64,000 bases of DNA from Aeromicrobium senzhongii (GTDB lineage Bacteria > Actinomycetota > Actinomycetes > Propionibacteriales > Nocardioidaceae). The position numbers and the translations under genes were made by a program. This document shows positions 29,204 to 37,691 of the stretch, in pieces (positions within the stretch are counted from its first letter, which is position 1; each line of letters opens with the position of its first letter). The stretch is taken from NCBI RefSeq assembly GCF_014334735.1, contig NZ_CP060587.1:1736001-1800000 (forward strand), given 5' to 3'. Under the pieces are notes generated by a model. It saw only the letters and a list, made by a program, of their open reading frames with translations, did not search any database and was not told the origin of the DNA.

Positions 29204-30240
29204 GCGATGACCGGGCGCTGCGACCGCGGATTGAGGCAGCAGTCCGCCGCGCAGGTGTCGGCCTTCGGGCCGAACTCGCCCACGGCCGGGCGCTCGGGCG
29301 ACTCGCCCCGCTCGGCAGCGGCGCGCTCGAGCAGCAGGTCGCGGATCATCGCGGCGTACCGGGGATCGGCGTTCGGGCTCGCCGCACGGGCGAACCGCAG
29401 CCCCAGCTTCTCGGCCGTCGCCTTCGCCTCGGTGTCGAGGTCGTAGACGACCTCCATGTGGTCGGCCACGAACCCGATGGGGACGAGCACCACGCCGGTC
29501 ACGTCCTGTCCGGCCAGTTCCTCGAGGTGGTCGTTGATGTCCGGCTCGAGCCAGGGCTGGCTCGGCGGCCCCGACCGCGAGCAGTAGGCCAGCGACCACT
29601 GCGTCACGCCGAGCGCCTCGGACACCAGCCGGGCCACGGACAGGTGCTGGTGCTCGTAGAGGCCGCACCCCGGTCCGCCGCTGGCCTCGTTCATCTGGTC
29701 GGGGACCGAGTGCGTCACGAACACGACGTGGGCGTCGGGACCAACCTGCGCCAGCGCGTCCCGGGCGTACTCGGTGAACAGCTCGACGAAGACGGGGTGG
29801 TTGAAGTGGTGGCGCAACCGGTCGACCCGGATGGGCAGGTCGTTCGACACCTCGAAGAGGTCCTCGCGGTACTGGCGGCAGCTGGAGTACGACGAGTAGG
29901 CGCTGGTCATGAAGCACGCGACGCGCTCGACCCCGTCGGCGACCATCTGCTCGAAGGCGTCGGCCAGGTACGGGTCCCAGTTGCGGTTGCCCCAGTAGAC
30001 CGGCAGGTCCAGACCTTGCTCGGCGAAGTCGGCCCGCAGCGCAGCCAGCAACTCGCGGTTGATCCCGTTGATCGGCGACTTGCCGCCGAAGCCGAAGTAG
30101 TGCTCGCCCACCTCGACGAGCCGCTCCTTCGGGATCCCCCGCCCGCGGGTCACGTTCTCGAGGAACGGCACCACGTCCTCGGGCTTCTCGGGGCCTCCGA
30201 AGGAGACCAGCAGGAGGGCGTCATAAGGCCGTGCGTCCAT
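29200..30240 (-). CDS. hemH: Ferrochelatase (coproporphyrin ferrochelatase type)
   Basis: The 346-residue enzyme inserts Fe2+ into (copro)porphyrin in haem synthesis. It begins [13 protein letters not shown] and contains the [10 protein letters not shown] active-site His block and [15 protein letters not shown] with the Glu/His pair. Actinobacterial forms carry a [2Fe-2S] centre: here Cys330, Cys334 and Cys335 near the C-terminus and a Cys in [10 protein letters not shown] are the candidate ligands. It is co-translated with suhB. A divergent MFS gene starts 56 bases away. Confidence 0.95.
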   Translation of the reverse strand: MDARPYDALLLVSFGGPEKPEDVVPFLENVTRGRGIPKERLVEVGEHYFGFGGKSPINGINRELLAALRADFAEQGLDLPVYWGNRNWDPYLADAFEQMVADGVERVACFMTSAYSSYSSCRQYREDLFEVSNDLPIRVDRLRHHFNHPVFVELFTEYARDALAQVGPDAHVVFVTHSVPDQMNEASGGPGCGLYEHQHLSVARLVSEALGVTQWSLAYCSRSGPPSQPWLEPDINDHLEELAGQDVTGVVLVPIGFVADHMEVVYDLDTEAKATAEKLGLRFARAASPNADPRYAAMIRDLLLERAAAERGESPERPAVGEFGPKADTCAADCCLNPRSQRPVIA

Positions 30241-30296
30241 GCCGTCAGTCTCCCACGGCCGTGGTTGAGGCAGCCGGGTCCTAGATTGGTCCCGCC

Positions 30297-31475
30297 ATGC
30301 TCTCCGCCTACCGCACGATCCTCGCGACGCCCGGCGCTCCGGCCTTCACCGCCGCCGGCGCCCTGGGCCGGTTGCCCCTGTCGATGACGGGACTGGGCAT
30401 CGTGATGCTGATCTCGTCGCGCACGGGTGAGTACGGCCCTGCCGGACTGGTCATGGCGGTCTACGTCATCACCGCGGCGGTGTTCGCGCCGGTCCAGGGC
30501 CGGTGGGCCGACCGGCTGGGGCAGGCGCCCGTCCTGCTCGCCGCCGGCGCGATCTTCGCCACCGGCGTCACCGTGGTGCTCCTGACGGTCGACCAGACCC
30601 TGTGGGGTGCGTCCGCCGGCGCCATGATCGCGGGTGCCGGGGCGCCGCAGACCGGCAACCTCGTCCGGGCGCGCTGGACCCATGTGCTGCACGACCGCCG
30701 CCGCCTGCAGACCGCCTTCGCGCTCGAGGCGGTCCTGGACGAGGCCGTCTTCGTCGTCGGGCCGGTCCTCGTGACCGTCCTGACCCTGAGCGCCCTCGAC
30801 TGGTCCGGTCTGGCGGTCGCCGGCGTCGCGGCCATCGTCGGGGCGTGGGGGCTGGCGCTCCAGCGGGGCACCCAGCCGGCGCACCGCACCGACACCAGCG
30901 TCCCGCGCGAGCCACTGCCGTGGGCCCTGCTCGGCCCGCTCGTCGTCGCAGCCTTCGGGCTGGGCGTCCTGTTCGGCGCCACCGAGGTCCTGGTGGTCGC
31001 GTTCACCGAGGAGCAGGGCCGTCCCGGCGCCGCCGGCGTGGTACTGGCCATCTGGTCGGCGGGGAGTCTCGCGGCCGGGCTGGCCGTCGGGGCGCTGGCT
31101 CCTCCCGCCGATCCCGTCCGCCGGTTGCGCCTCACCACCGTGGCGCTCGTCGTCTTCCTGGCTCCCCTGCCCTTCGCGCCCAACATCGCACTGCTGGCGA
31201 TCGGCTTCCTGCTGGCCGGGTTCGCCCTCTCCCCCACGCTCATCACCGCGGTGCACCTGGTCGAGCTGACGGTGCCGAACACGCGCCTCACCGAGGCCCT
31301 CACCTGGACCACGACCGGCATGTCCACCGGAACGGCGCTCGGCGCCGCCGTCGCCGGCCTGATGGTCGACCGCTGGTCGGCCTCGACGGGCTTCACGCTG
31401 CCCGTCGTGGCTGCCCTGCTGACCGCCGTCGTCGCGCTCCTCTACCGCGCCCCCGCGGCGGCCCCGGTACGCTGA
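30297..31475 (+). CDS. MFS transporter
   Basis: The 392-residue, 12-helix major facilitator has a weak motif A ([17 protein letters not shown]) between helices 2 and 3 and a conserved acidic [13 protein letters not shown] block that is seen in a set of actinobacterial efflux-type MFS proteins. The substrate is unknown. TAGATT at 30282-30287 lies nine bases before the ATG, giving at most a very short leader. It diverges from hemH; no regulator is next to it. Confidence 0.87.
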   Translation: MLSAYRTILATPGAPAFTAAGALGRLPLSMTGLGIVMLISSRTGEYGPAGLVMAVYVITAAVFAPVQGRWADRLGQAPVLLAAGAIFATGVTVVLLTVDQTLWGASAGAMIAGAGAPQTGNLVRARWTHVLHDRRRLQTAFALEAVLDEAVFVVGPVLVTVLTLSALDWSGLAVAGVAAIVGAWGLALQRGTQPAHRTDTSVPREPLPWALLGPLVVAAFGLGVLFGATEVLVVAFTEEQGRPGAAGVVLAIWSAGSLAAGLAVGALAPPADPVRRLRLTTVALVVFLAPLPFAPNIALLAIGFLLAGFALSPTLITAVHLVELTVPNTRLTEALTWTTTGMSTGTALGAAVAGLMVDRWSASTGFTLPVVAALLTAVVALLYRAPAAAPVR

Positions 31476-31602
31476 CGCACTGACGGCTGCGGGTGGCTCG
31501 TCGGTCGAAACCAGGAGCGGCCACGGCGAGTCTCCCCTCGATCAGGTGCGGCCGTCATTAGCATCGAAGTCGGTGGCAGTAGTGACACGGGGAGGCTCGA
31601 AC

Positions 31603-32475
31603 ATGCGGGAACTCGCAACCGTGGGACTCAGCGACGACGGGCGATTCCTCGTCGCCCGGGACGCGACCACCGGAGAACGTTTCCGGCTCAGCATCGATCG
31701 CCGGCTCACCTCACTGGTCGATCGCACCCCCGTGGGTTCGAGTCGTTCCGGACAGATGGAGATTCCGATGGAGAGTTCGCTCAACCCCCGCGAGATCCAG
31801 ACCCGCATCCGTCGCGGCGAGTCGGTCGAGGAGGTCGCCGAGCAGGCCGGCATCACGGTCGAGCGCGTCCACGGCTTCGCCGTGCCCGTCATCGCCGAGC
31901 GCGAGTGGATGGCCCAGTCGGCGCGCGCCACGACCGTGCGCCGCAAGCACGTCGGCGGCCCCGCGATCGCCCTGGCCGAACTGGCCGACGCTGCCCTGGT
32001 GCAGCGCGGCATCACCCCCGAGGACGCCGAGTGGGACGCCTGGCGCCGTGAGGACGGCCGCTGGACCGTCCGCGTCGACTTCGACGGCGGCTCCGCGAGC
32101 TTCCTGTACGACCCCAAGAGCCGTTACGTCGTCGCCGACGAGGACGCCGCCCGCGATCTCGTGGGCGACCTGGCGACCGAGGAGCAGCACGACATGGCGT
32201 TGGCCGACCTGGTCACCGAAGCTCCCGAGGCGTACGGCGGCGCCGACGAGGTCGACCACGCTCCCCTCGTCCGCTCGATCAAGGAGGCCCGCGACCGCCG
32301 GGCCCTCGAGCAGGCCGTCTTCGACGAGCCCGTCGAGGAGCCGGTCGAGGACGTCGAGGACCAGGCCCTGGAAGAGCGCATCGCCGTCCCCGACACCCCG
32401 AAGCCCCGCAAGAAGCACTCGCGCCGCTCGGTGCCCAGCTGGGACGAGATCATGTTCGGCGGCTCGCCGGAGTAA
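31603..32475 (+). CDS. sepH: Cell division regulator SepH (DUF3071)
   Basis: The 290-residue protein shows the DUF3071 N-terminal domain (LATVGLSDDGRFLVARDA, then LNPREIQTRIRRGESVEEVA with an HTH-like segment). An acidic variable linker follows, with a conserved C-terminal block RRSVPSWDEIMFGG. SepH is known from Streptomyces and mycobacteria to bind FtsZ and promote its assembly at division sites. The ATG at 31603 has a GGGGAGG site seven bases upstream. TAGCAT near 31558 is a plausible -10. The gene stands alone and ends before two strong hairpins. Confidence 0.93.
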   Translation: MRELATVGLSDDGRFLVARDATTGERFRLSIDRRLTSLVDRTPVGSSRSGQMEIPMESSLNPREIQTRIRRGESVEEVAEQAGITVERVHGFAVPVIAEREWMAQSARATTVRRKHVGGPAIALAELADAALVQRGITPEDAEWDAWRREDGRWTVRVDFDGGSASFLYDPKSRYVVADEDAARDLVGDLATEEQHDMALADLVTEAPEAYGGADEVDHAPLVRSIKEARDRRALEQAVFDEPVEEPVEDVEDQALEERIAVPDTPKPRKKHSRRSVPSWDEIMFGGSPE

Positions 32476-32496
32476 CGGCGGTTTCGTCAGGTCGGT

Positions 32497-32564
32497 CGGT
32501 TTACCACGGTCCCGTGGTAAACCGTCGCATCCCCAAGGAAGCTTTCCTAGGGATGCGACGGTTT
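32497..32564. terminator. Two interlocking perfect hairpins between sepH and tdk
   Basis: The first hairpin (32497-32524) has 13-bp arms cggtttaccacgg / ccgtggtaaaccg and a 2-base loop. The second has 15-bp arms aaaccgtcgcatccc (32519-32533) and gggatgcgacggttt (32550-32564). The two share the bases aaaccg at 32519-32524, so they cannot both be fully paired. They lie between convergent genes and most simply act as bidirectional terminators. Confidence 0.75.
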
Positions 32565-32580
32565 GCCCAGGGAAATCCGG

Positions 32581-33234
32581 TCAGTCGAACGGCAGCACGT
32601 CGGGCGACAGCGCCCCGGCCTGGGCCCGCGCCGAGGTCATCCGCTTGCGGTGATGACGTCGGCACAGCACCTCGTAGCCGATCTGCGGCGTGGGGCGGTC
32701 CGGGTCCTCGACGTCGCCCACCACGATGACCTCGCCCTCGGTGACCATCTCACCGTCGGCGGTACGCGCGTTGTGCGTGGCGCGGGCGCCACACCAGCAC
32801 AGCGCCTCGACCTGCAGCGTCAGCACCCGGTCGGCCAACTCGACCAGCCGCAGCGAGCCCGGGAAGAGCCGCGTGCGGAAGTCGGTGAGGATGCCGAAGC
32901 AGTACACGTCGATCGACAACTCGTCCGCGACCTTGGCCAGCTGGTCGACCTGATCGCTGGTGTAGAACTGCGCCTCGTCGCACACCAGGTAGTCGACCCG
33001 CCCTCCCCCGGTCAGCTCACCGACGACGTCGGCCCAGAAGTCGAGTTCCTCGCCGACCTCGATCGCGGGGGTGGCGAGACCCAGCCGGCTGGACAGGACC
33101 GCCTCGCCGGCACGATCGTGCGACGAGTAGATGCGGCCCACCCGTCCCCGAGCGCGATGGTTGTGGTCCAGCTGCAGGGCCAGGGTGCTCTTGCCCGAGT
33201 CCATCGTCCCGGAGTAGAAGACCAGTTCTGCCAC
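32581..33234 (-). CDS. tdk: Thymidine kinase (type II)
   Basis: The 217-residue salvage enzyme phosphorylates thymidine. It has Walker A GTMDSGKST at residues 9-17, the DEAQF catalytic block, and a zinc-binding lasso with ALCWCGARATHNAR and VLCRRHH cysteines and histidine. The start is a GTG after a GGAGGA site. It is the last gene of the four-gene pat-DUF5998-phosphodiesterase-tdk unit, 15 bases after the phosphodiesterase. Actinobacteria do not all have tdk; mycobacteria lack it. Confidence 0.96.
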   Translation of the reverse strand: MAELVFYSGTMDSGKSTLALQLDHNHRARGRVGRIYSSHDRAGEAVLSSRLGLATPAIEVGEELDFWADVVGELTGGGRVDYLVCDEAQFYTSDQVDQLAKVADELSIDVYCFGILTDFRTRLFPGSLRLVELADRVLTLQVEALCWCGARATHNARTADGEMVTEGEVIVVGDVEDPDRPTPQIGYEVLCRRHHRKRMTSARAQAGALSPDVLPFD

Positions 33235-33249
33235 GTTCTCGGCTCCTCC

Positions 33250-34341
33250 TCAACTCGCCACGAGGACGGGGATACGACGTTCGCGGCCGGTGATCGACCC
33301 GTGGAAGCCACGCAGCAGCAACTCGACCGAGAACACGTCCGACGCGAACACGGCGAAGTCGTCCAGCGCCGCGACGACGACGTCGCCGAAGCGGCCACGC
33401 ACGGCGGGGTCCAACGGGCCGAACCACTCCTGCGCGTCGTCGCGCAGCCGCACCTCGACGCGGCCGCCGAGCACCTCGCGCCAGCGTGCCGCGACGGTCT
33501 CCTCGGCACCCGAACGGGTGTGCACGTGGCGGAAGCGGGCCTCGCCGGCGACCAGCACCACGTCGTCGCGCAGCTCGGGATGGTCGACCAGGTCGAATCG
33601 GCCCTGCATCGGGACGTCGACCATGCCGTGGTCGGCGGTCACCAGCAGGACCGCGTCGGCAGGAAGGGCCTCGCGCAGGTCGGCGACGTCGCGGTCCACC
33701 TCCGCCAGAGCCTTGCGCCACTCCGGCGAGTCGACCCCGTGTCCGTGCCCGGTGTGGTCGACCGCCGACTCGTACGCGTAGACGACCGAGCGATCGCCCT
33801 GCTCGACCGCCTCGGCGATCGCCGTCAGGCGGTCCCAGGAGCGGTCGGCACCGATGAACGGCACTCCACGCTGGCTGACCCGGGTGAGGCCGCTGCGCTC
33901 GAACCTCGAGTCGTTGACGACGGTGGCCGCGACGCCCGCGTCGGCAAGCCGGCGCAGGACCGTGGGATGGGGCTGCCACTGCTCGGGGTCGACACGGTCG
34001 TCCCACGTCAGGGTGTTGAGGAATCGCGGCGTGCCCGGGATGCGGCACGTGTAGCCGGCCATCCCGTGCTGCCCGGGCAACAGACCCGTGCCGAGCGACG
34101 TCAGGCTGACCGAGGTGGTCGACGGGATCCCCGCCAGCACTCCCTCGACATTCGTCAGCGACGACAGGAACGGCGCGAGGTCGGCGTGCTCACGGAGCAG
34201 GTCCAGACCCAGCCCGTCGACGACCATCACCACGTAGCGGTCGGCCTTCGCCAGGCCCAGGACGTCGGTGAAGCCGGCGACGCCCAGGGCACCGCCGACC
34301 GAGGTCATGATCTCGTGGATCCCGGCGCGGGCAGCGGTCAT
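33250..34341 (-). CDS. Alkaline-phosphatase-superfamily phosphodiesterase (NPP-like)
   Basis: The 363-residue protein has the metal-enzyme signature of nucleotide pyrophosphatase/phosphodiesterases: YVVMVVDGLGLDLL (metal Asp), STTSVSLTSLGTGLLPGQHG (nucleophile Thr region), YAYESAVDHTGHGHG and LLVTADHGMVDVP (metal Asp and His). No signal peptide is seen, so it is cytoplasmic. It may cleave a phosphodiester in nucleotides or lipid headgroups; the substrate is unknown. The ATG at 34341 overlaps the DUF5998 stop (ATGA). Confidence 0.87.
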   Translation of the reverse strand: MTAARAGIHEIMTSVGGALGVAGFTDVLGLAKADRYVVMVVDGLGLDLLREHADLAPFLSSLTNVEGVLAGIPSTTSVSLTSLGTGLLPGQHGMAGYTCRIPGTPRFLNTLTWDDRVDPEQWQPHPTVLRRLADAGVAATVVNDSRFERSGLTRVSQRGVPFIGADRSWDRLTAIAEAVEQGDRSVVYAYESAVDHTGHGHGVDSPEWRKALAEVDRDVADLREALPADAVLLVTADHGMVDVPMQGRFDLVDHPELRDDVVLVAGEARFRHVHTRSGAEETVAARWREVLGGRVEVRLRDDAQEWFGPLDPAVRGRFGDVVVAALDDFAVFASDVFSVELLLRGFHGSITGRERRIPVLVAS

Positions 34342-34913
34342 CGGGCGGCGGTGACCGTCGTCGCGGCCGTCAGGGTCCGGGCGAACTCGAGCAGTCCCAC
34401 GACGGCGGCGCCGCCCTCGGCCGCAGCACTGAGCCGCAGCGAGAAGTCGTCGCCGGTCAGCGTGCCGCCGTACCCGTGGTCGGCCTCGCACTCGGGGTCG
34501 TCGCACCGCGCCGGTTCGAGCTCGACGCGCGAGACCGCGCCCCACGAGACCGTCAACAGGGCCTCCTCGAGCTGCTGGGTCTGCGTCGAGACCATGCGGG
34601 TGACGACGACACCGGTGACGCGCGACAGCGGCACCGCCTCGACGGAGGTGGAGGTGTACGGCTTGGGCAGCAGGGTGTCGCCGGGGTGCTCGTCGGTGTG
34701 GGTCAGCAGGAGGCGGGAGGGCGTGAGGACCAGCACCGACATGTGCCGGCGGATCTCCTCGCGGTCGAAGGTGGGCTCGTGGTGCACCACGAACGACTCC
34801 ACCGGCTCACCGGCCAGGGCGTCCTCGAGCGCGCCGGAGATGATCTCGGGGTAGTACCCGCTGCGCGAGATGGACTCGTACAGGTCCTTCGTCCGGTCCT
34901 TGGTCTGGGTCAC
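34338..34913 (-). CDS. DUF5998 family protein
   Basis: The 191-residue soluble protein includes SRSGYYPEIISGALEDALAG, a PH-like beta region (MSVLVLTPSRLLLTHTDEH), and a Cys/His pair region ARCDDPECEADHGYGG that may bind a metal. It belongs to DUF5998, of unknown function. It is coupled on both sides: its GTG overlaps the pat stop and its stop overlaps the phosphodiesterase ATG. Its role is probably tied to one of them. Confidence 0.8.
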   Translation of the reverse strand: MTQTKDRTKDLYESISRSGYYPEIISGALEDALAGEPVESFVVHHEPTFDREEIRRHMSVLVLTPSRLLLTHTDEHPGDTLLPKPYTSTSVEAVPLSRVTGVVVTRMVSTQTQQLEEALLTVSWGAVSRVELEPARCDDPECEADHGYGGTLTGDDFSLRLSAAAEGGAAVVGLLEFARTLTAATTVTAAR

Positions 34914-37630
34914 CGACCCAGCGTATCCGCCGCGGCATCGGGCTGGCTCAGGCGCCGGACGAACCAGTCGCCGCGGCTGTCGGACGACGGGATGACCTTC
35001 GCGCGAGCGCTCAGGGCGGTGTACCCGTCGGGGTTGACCAGCACCGGCTCGAGATCGAGCGAGACGACCTCGGGCAGGTCGTCCTTGAGCGCCGCCAGGC
35101 GCAGCACGATGTCCTCGAGCGAACCCACGTCGACCTGCTCGCTGCCCTGGTAGCCGAACAGCAGGGGCGCCGCCCGGATGCCGCTGATCATGGAGCGCGC
35201 GTCGACGTCGGTCAGCGGCGGGATGCCGTAGCTGCGGTCCTCGAGCAGCTCGCTGGGCGCCCCGGCGATGCCGAACGAGACCAGCGGGCCGAACAGGCGG
35301 TCCTCCGTGGCGCGGAAGGCGACCTGGACGCCGTCGGGAGCCGACTTCTGCACGAAGAAGGTCGTGTCGGCGCGGATGCCGCTCCACGTGGTCATCTCGT
35401 CCCACGCGATCGCCATGTCGCCGGCGTCGTGGATCCCCCGCCAGACGTGCGCGAGGTCGGGCCGGGCGCGCAGGTGCTCGCTGCCGGCCTTCAGGACGAC
35501 GTCCCAGCCCAACTGCTCACCGGCCGCGATCGCCTCCTCCTTGCTGTGCACGTTGGTCCAGGTCCACAGGTCGATGCCGTAGCAGGACAGCAGGTAGTGC
35601 ACCTGCTCGGTCGAGAGGACCGCGCCGCGGGGGGCGATGGTGAGGACGTCGCGGATGAGCGCCTTGGCGTCGCCGGAGCGGTGCTCGGCCGCGACGTGGT
35701 ACTCGCCGTGGTCGCGGGCCGCCCACTCGGCGTAGTTGACCGCGCGCGCGAGCGCCTTGACGGCCGCTTCGGGAGCCGCGTAGGACGGCACCGAGCCGCG
35801 GCCGGCCGAGCCACCCTCGAGATCGGGGACGCGCAGCAGCACCGGGATGCCCTTGCTGGCCAGGAAGGTCGAGACGATCGGCTTGTCGGACTGCTCGCCG
35901 ATGGCCGCCAGCACGTTGGCGACCGCGTCGCTGTCGGTGGTGATCGGGGGCGTGTAGACCGCCACCAGGGCGTCGACGTCGGGACGGGCCAGTGCCGCCT
36001 CGATGGCGACCTCGAACTCCTCCGCGCCGGCGTTGGCCCCCAGCGGGATCGGCGGCGCGACCTGCAGACCCTGCGACTTCGCGGCATCGGTGACGATCAG
36101 CGCGACGGCGTCGGAGTTGCCCACCACGGCGATGCGGTTGCCACGCGGCAGCGGCTGGTGGGCCAGCAGCTGCGCGACGTCGAACATCTCGTCGAGGTTG
36201 TCGACCTGGATGACGCCGGCCTGGCGGAACATCGCGTCGACGGCCTGCTGCGGCGCCGAACTGCGGCGCACGGTGTGGCCGACGGGAACACCCTGGGTCG
36301 AGCGGCCCGACTTCACGGCCACGACCGGCTTGACCTCCGACACCCGCCGGGCGAGCCGCGAGAACTTGCGCGGGTTGCCGATGGACTCGAGGTAGAGCAG
36401 CACGACGTCGGTGCTGTCGTCCTGGTGCCAGTACTGCAGGAGGTCGTTGCCCGAGACGTCGGCGCGGTTGCCCGCGGACACGAACGTCGACAGGCCCAGG
36501 CCGCGCGCTGCGACGGTCTCGAGGATCGCCGAGCCGAGAGCACCGGACTGGCAGAAGAAGCCCGCGCGTCCGGGCGGCGGCATGGTCGCCGACAGCGAGG
36601 CGTTCAACTGGACGTCGGATGCCGTGTTGATGATGCCCAGGCAGTTCGGGCCGATCAGGCGCAGTCCGTGGGTGCGGCACAGGTGCAGCAGCTCCTGCTG
36701 GCGCGCGCGCCCCTCGGCGCCCTCCTCGGCGAAGCCCGCCGAGATCACGACGAGCCCGTGGACCCCCTTGGCGGCGCAGTCCAGGACGACGTCGTTGACG
36801 TGCTCGGCCGGCACCGCCACGATCGCGATCTCGACCTCGCCCGGGATGTCCCGGACGGTCGGATAGGCCGTGAGGCCCGAGACGGCCTCGGCCTGGGAGT
36901 TGACGGCGTAGACCGTTCCGCCGTAGTCGCCCAGCACGAGGTTCCGGACCATGGCCTGGCCGATCGACCCCTGGCGGCGGCTGGCGCCGACGACCGCGAC
37001 GCTGCGGGCGCCGAAGATGCGGGCGATGGACGCCGCCTCGGCACGCTGCTCGCGCGAGCGCATAACTCCGAGGGCCGAGTCGGTGGGGTTGATCTCGAAC
37101 GTGAGCCGCTGGACGCCGTCCTCGAGCGTGCCGCTGATCGTGTATCCCATCTCGCGGAAGACCTGGAGCATCCGGACGTTCTCGGGCAGCACCTCGGCGA
37201 TGAACTCGGTGAAGCCGCGCTCGCGTCCGGCCTGGGCGAGGTGCTCGAGCAGCAACTGGCCGATGCCGCGGCCCTGGTGCGCGTCCTCGACGAGGAAGGC
37301 GACCTCGGCCTCGTCCTCGGAGACCGCGTCGTACCGACCGACGGCGATGATGTCGTCGTGCTGGGTCACCACGAAGGCGACCCGCTGGTGGTGGTCGACG
37401 GTGGTGAAGCGCGCGATGTCGCGATCCGACAGGCGCGGGTAGGGCGCGAAGAACCGGAAGTACTTCGACTCGGCCGACACGCGGTCGTAGAAGGCCACGA
37501 ACTTGGCGGCGTCCTCGGGCACGATCGGACGGATCTGCGCCACGCGACCGTCCTTGAGCAGGACATCGGCCTCCCACGCGGGGACGGGGTGCGGCACGAC
37601 GGTCGTCTCCACTGATTCGCTGCCACTCAC
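34910..37630 (-). CDS. Bifunctional GNAT acetyltransferase / NDP-forming acyl-CoA synthetase-like protein (Pat type)
   Basis: This protein of about 906 residues fuses an N-terminal GNAT domain (acetyl-CoA loop VEDAHQGRGIGQLLLEHLA) to a CoA-binding and ligase module (VVGASRRQGSIGQAMVRN, GLRLIGPNCLGIIN, GFFCQSGALGSAILE) and an ATP-grasp-like C-terminal domain. Such fusions are the Pat-type protein lysine acetyltransferases that inactivate acetyl-CoA synthetase; in them the synthetase part is often catalytically dead and senses CoA esters or ATP. The GTG at 37630 is preceded by TAGGTT seven bases upstream (plus strand 37638-37643), a leaderless start. It leads a four-gene overlapping operon. Confidence 0.9.
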   Translation of the reverse strand: MSGSESVETTVVPHPVPAWEADVLLKDGRVAQIRPIVPEDAAKFVAFYDRVSAESKYFRFFAPYPRLSDRDIARFTTVDHHQRVAFVVTQHDDIIAVGRYDAVSEDEAEVAFLVEDAHQGRGIGQLLLEHLAQAGRERGFTEFIAEVLPENVRMLQVFREMGYTISGTLEDGVQRLTFEINPTDSALGVMRSREQRAEAASIARIFGARSVAVVGASRRQGSIGQAMVRNLVLGDYGGTVYAVNSQAEAVSGLTAYPTVRDIPGEVEIAIVAVPAEHVNDVVLDCAAKGVHGLVVISAGFAEEGAEGRARQQELLHLCRTHGLRLIGPNCLGIINTASDVQLNASLSATMPPPGRAGFFCQSGALGSAILETVAARGLGLSTFVSAGNRADVSGNDLLQYWHQDDSTDVVLLYLESIGNPRKFSRLARRVSEVKPVVAVKSGRSTQGVPVGHTVRRSSAPQQAVDAMFRQAGVIQVDNLDEMFDVAQLLAHQPLPRGNRIAVVGNSDAVALIVTDAAKSQGLQVAPPIPLGANAGAEEFEVAIEAALARPDVDALVAVYTPPITTDSDAVANVLAAIGEQSDKPIVSTFLASKGIPVLLRVPDLEGGSAGRGSVPSYAAPEAAVKALARAVNYAEWAARDHGEYHVAAEHRSGDAKALIRDVLTIAPRGAVLSTEQVHYLLSCYGIDLWTWTNVHSKEEAIAAGEQLGWDVVLKAGSEHLRARPDLAHVWRGIHDAGDMAIAWDEMTTWSGIRADTTFFVQKSAPDGVQVAFRATEDRLFGPLVSFGIAGAPSELLEDRSYGIPPLTDVDARSMISGIRAAPLLFGYQGSEQVDVGSLEDIVLRLAALKDDLPEVVSLDLEPVLVNPDGYTALSARAKVIPSSDSRGDWFVRRLSQPDAAADTLGR

Positions 37631-37691
37631 GAGCACAAACCTACCCCGCGGGCGGCGGGTCGGTGGCGACCGTGCGACGCGGCGCGGGAGA

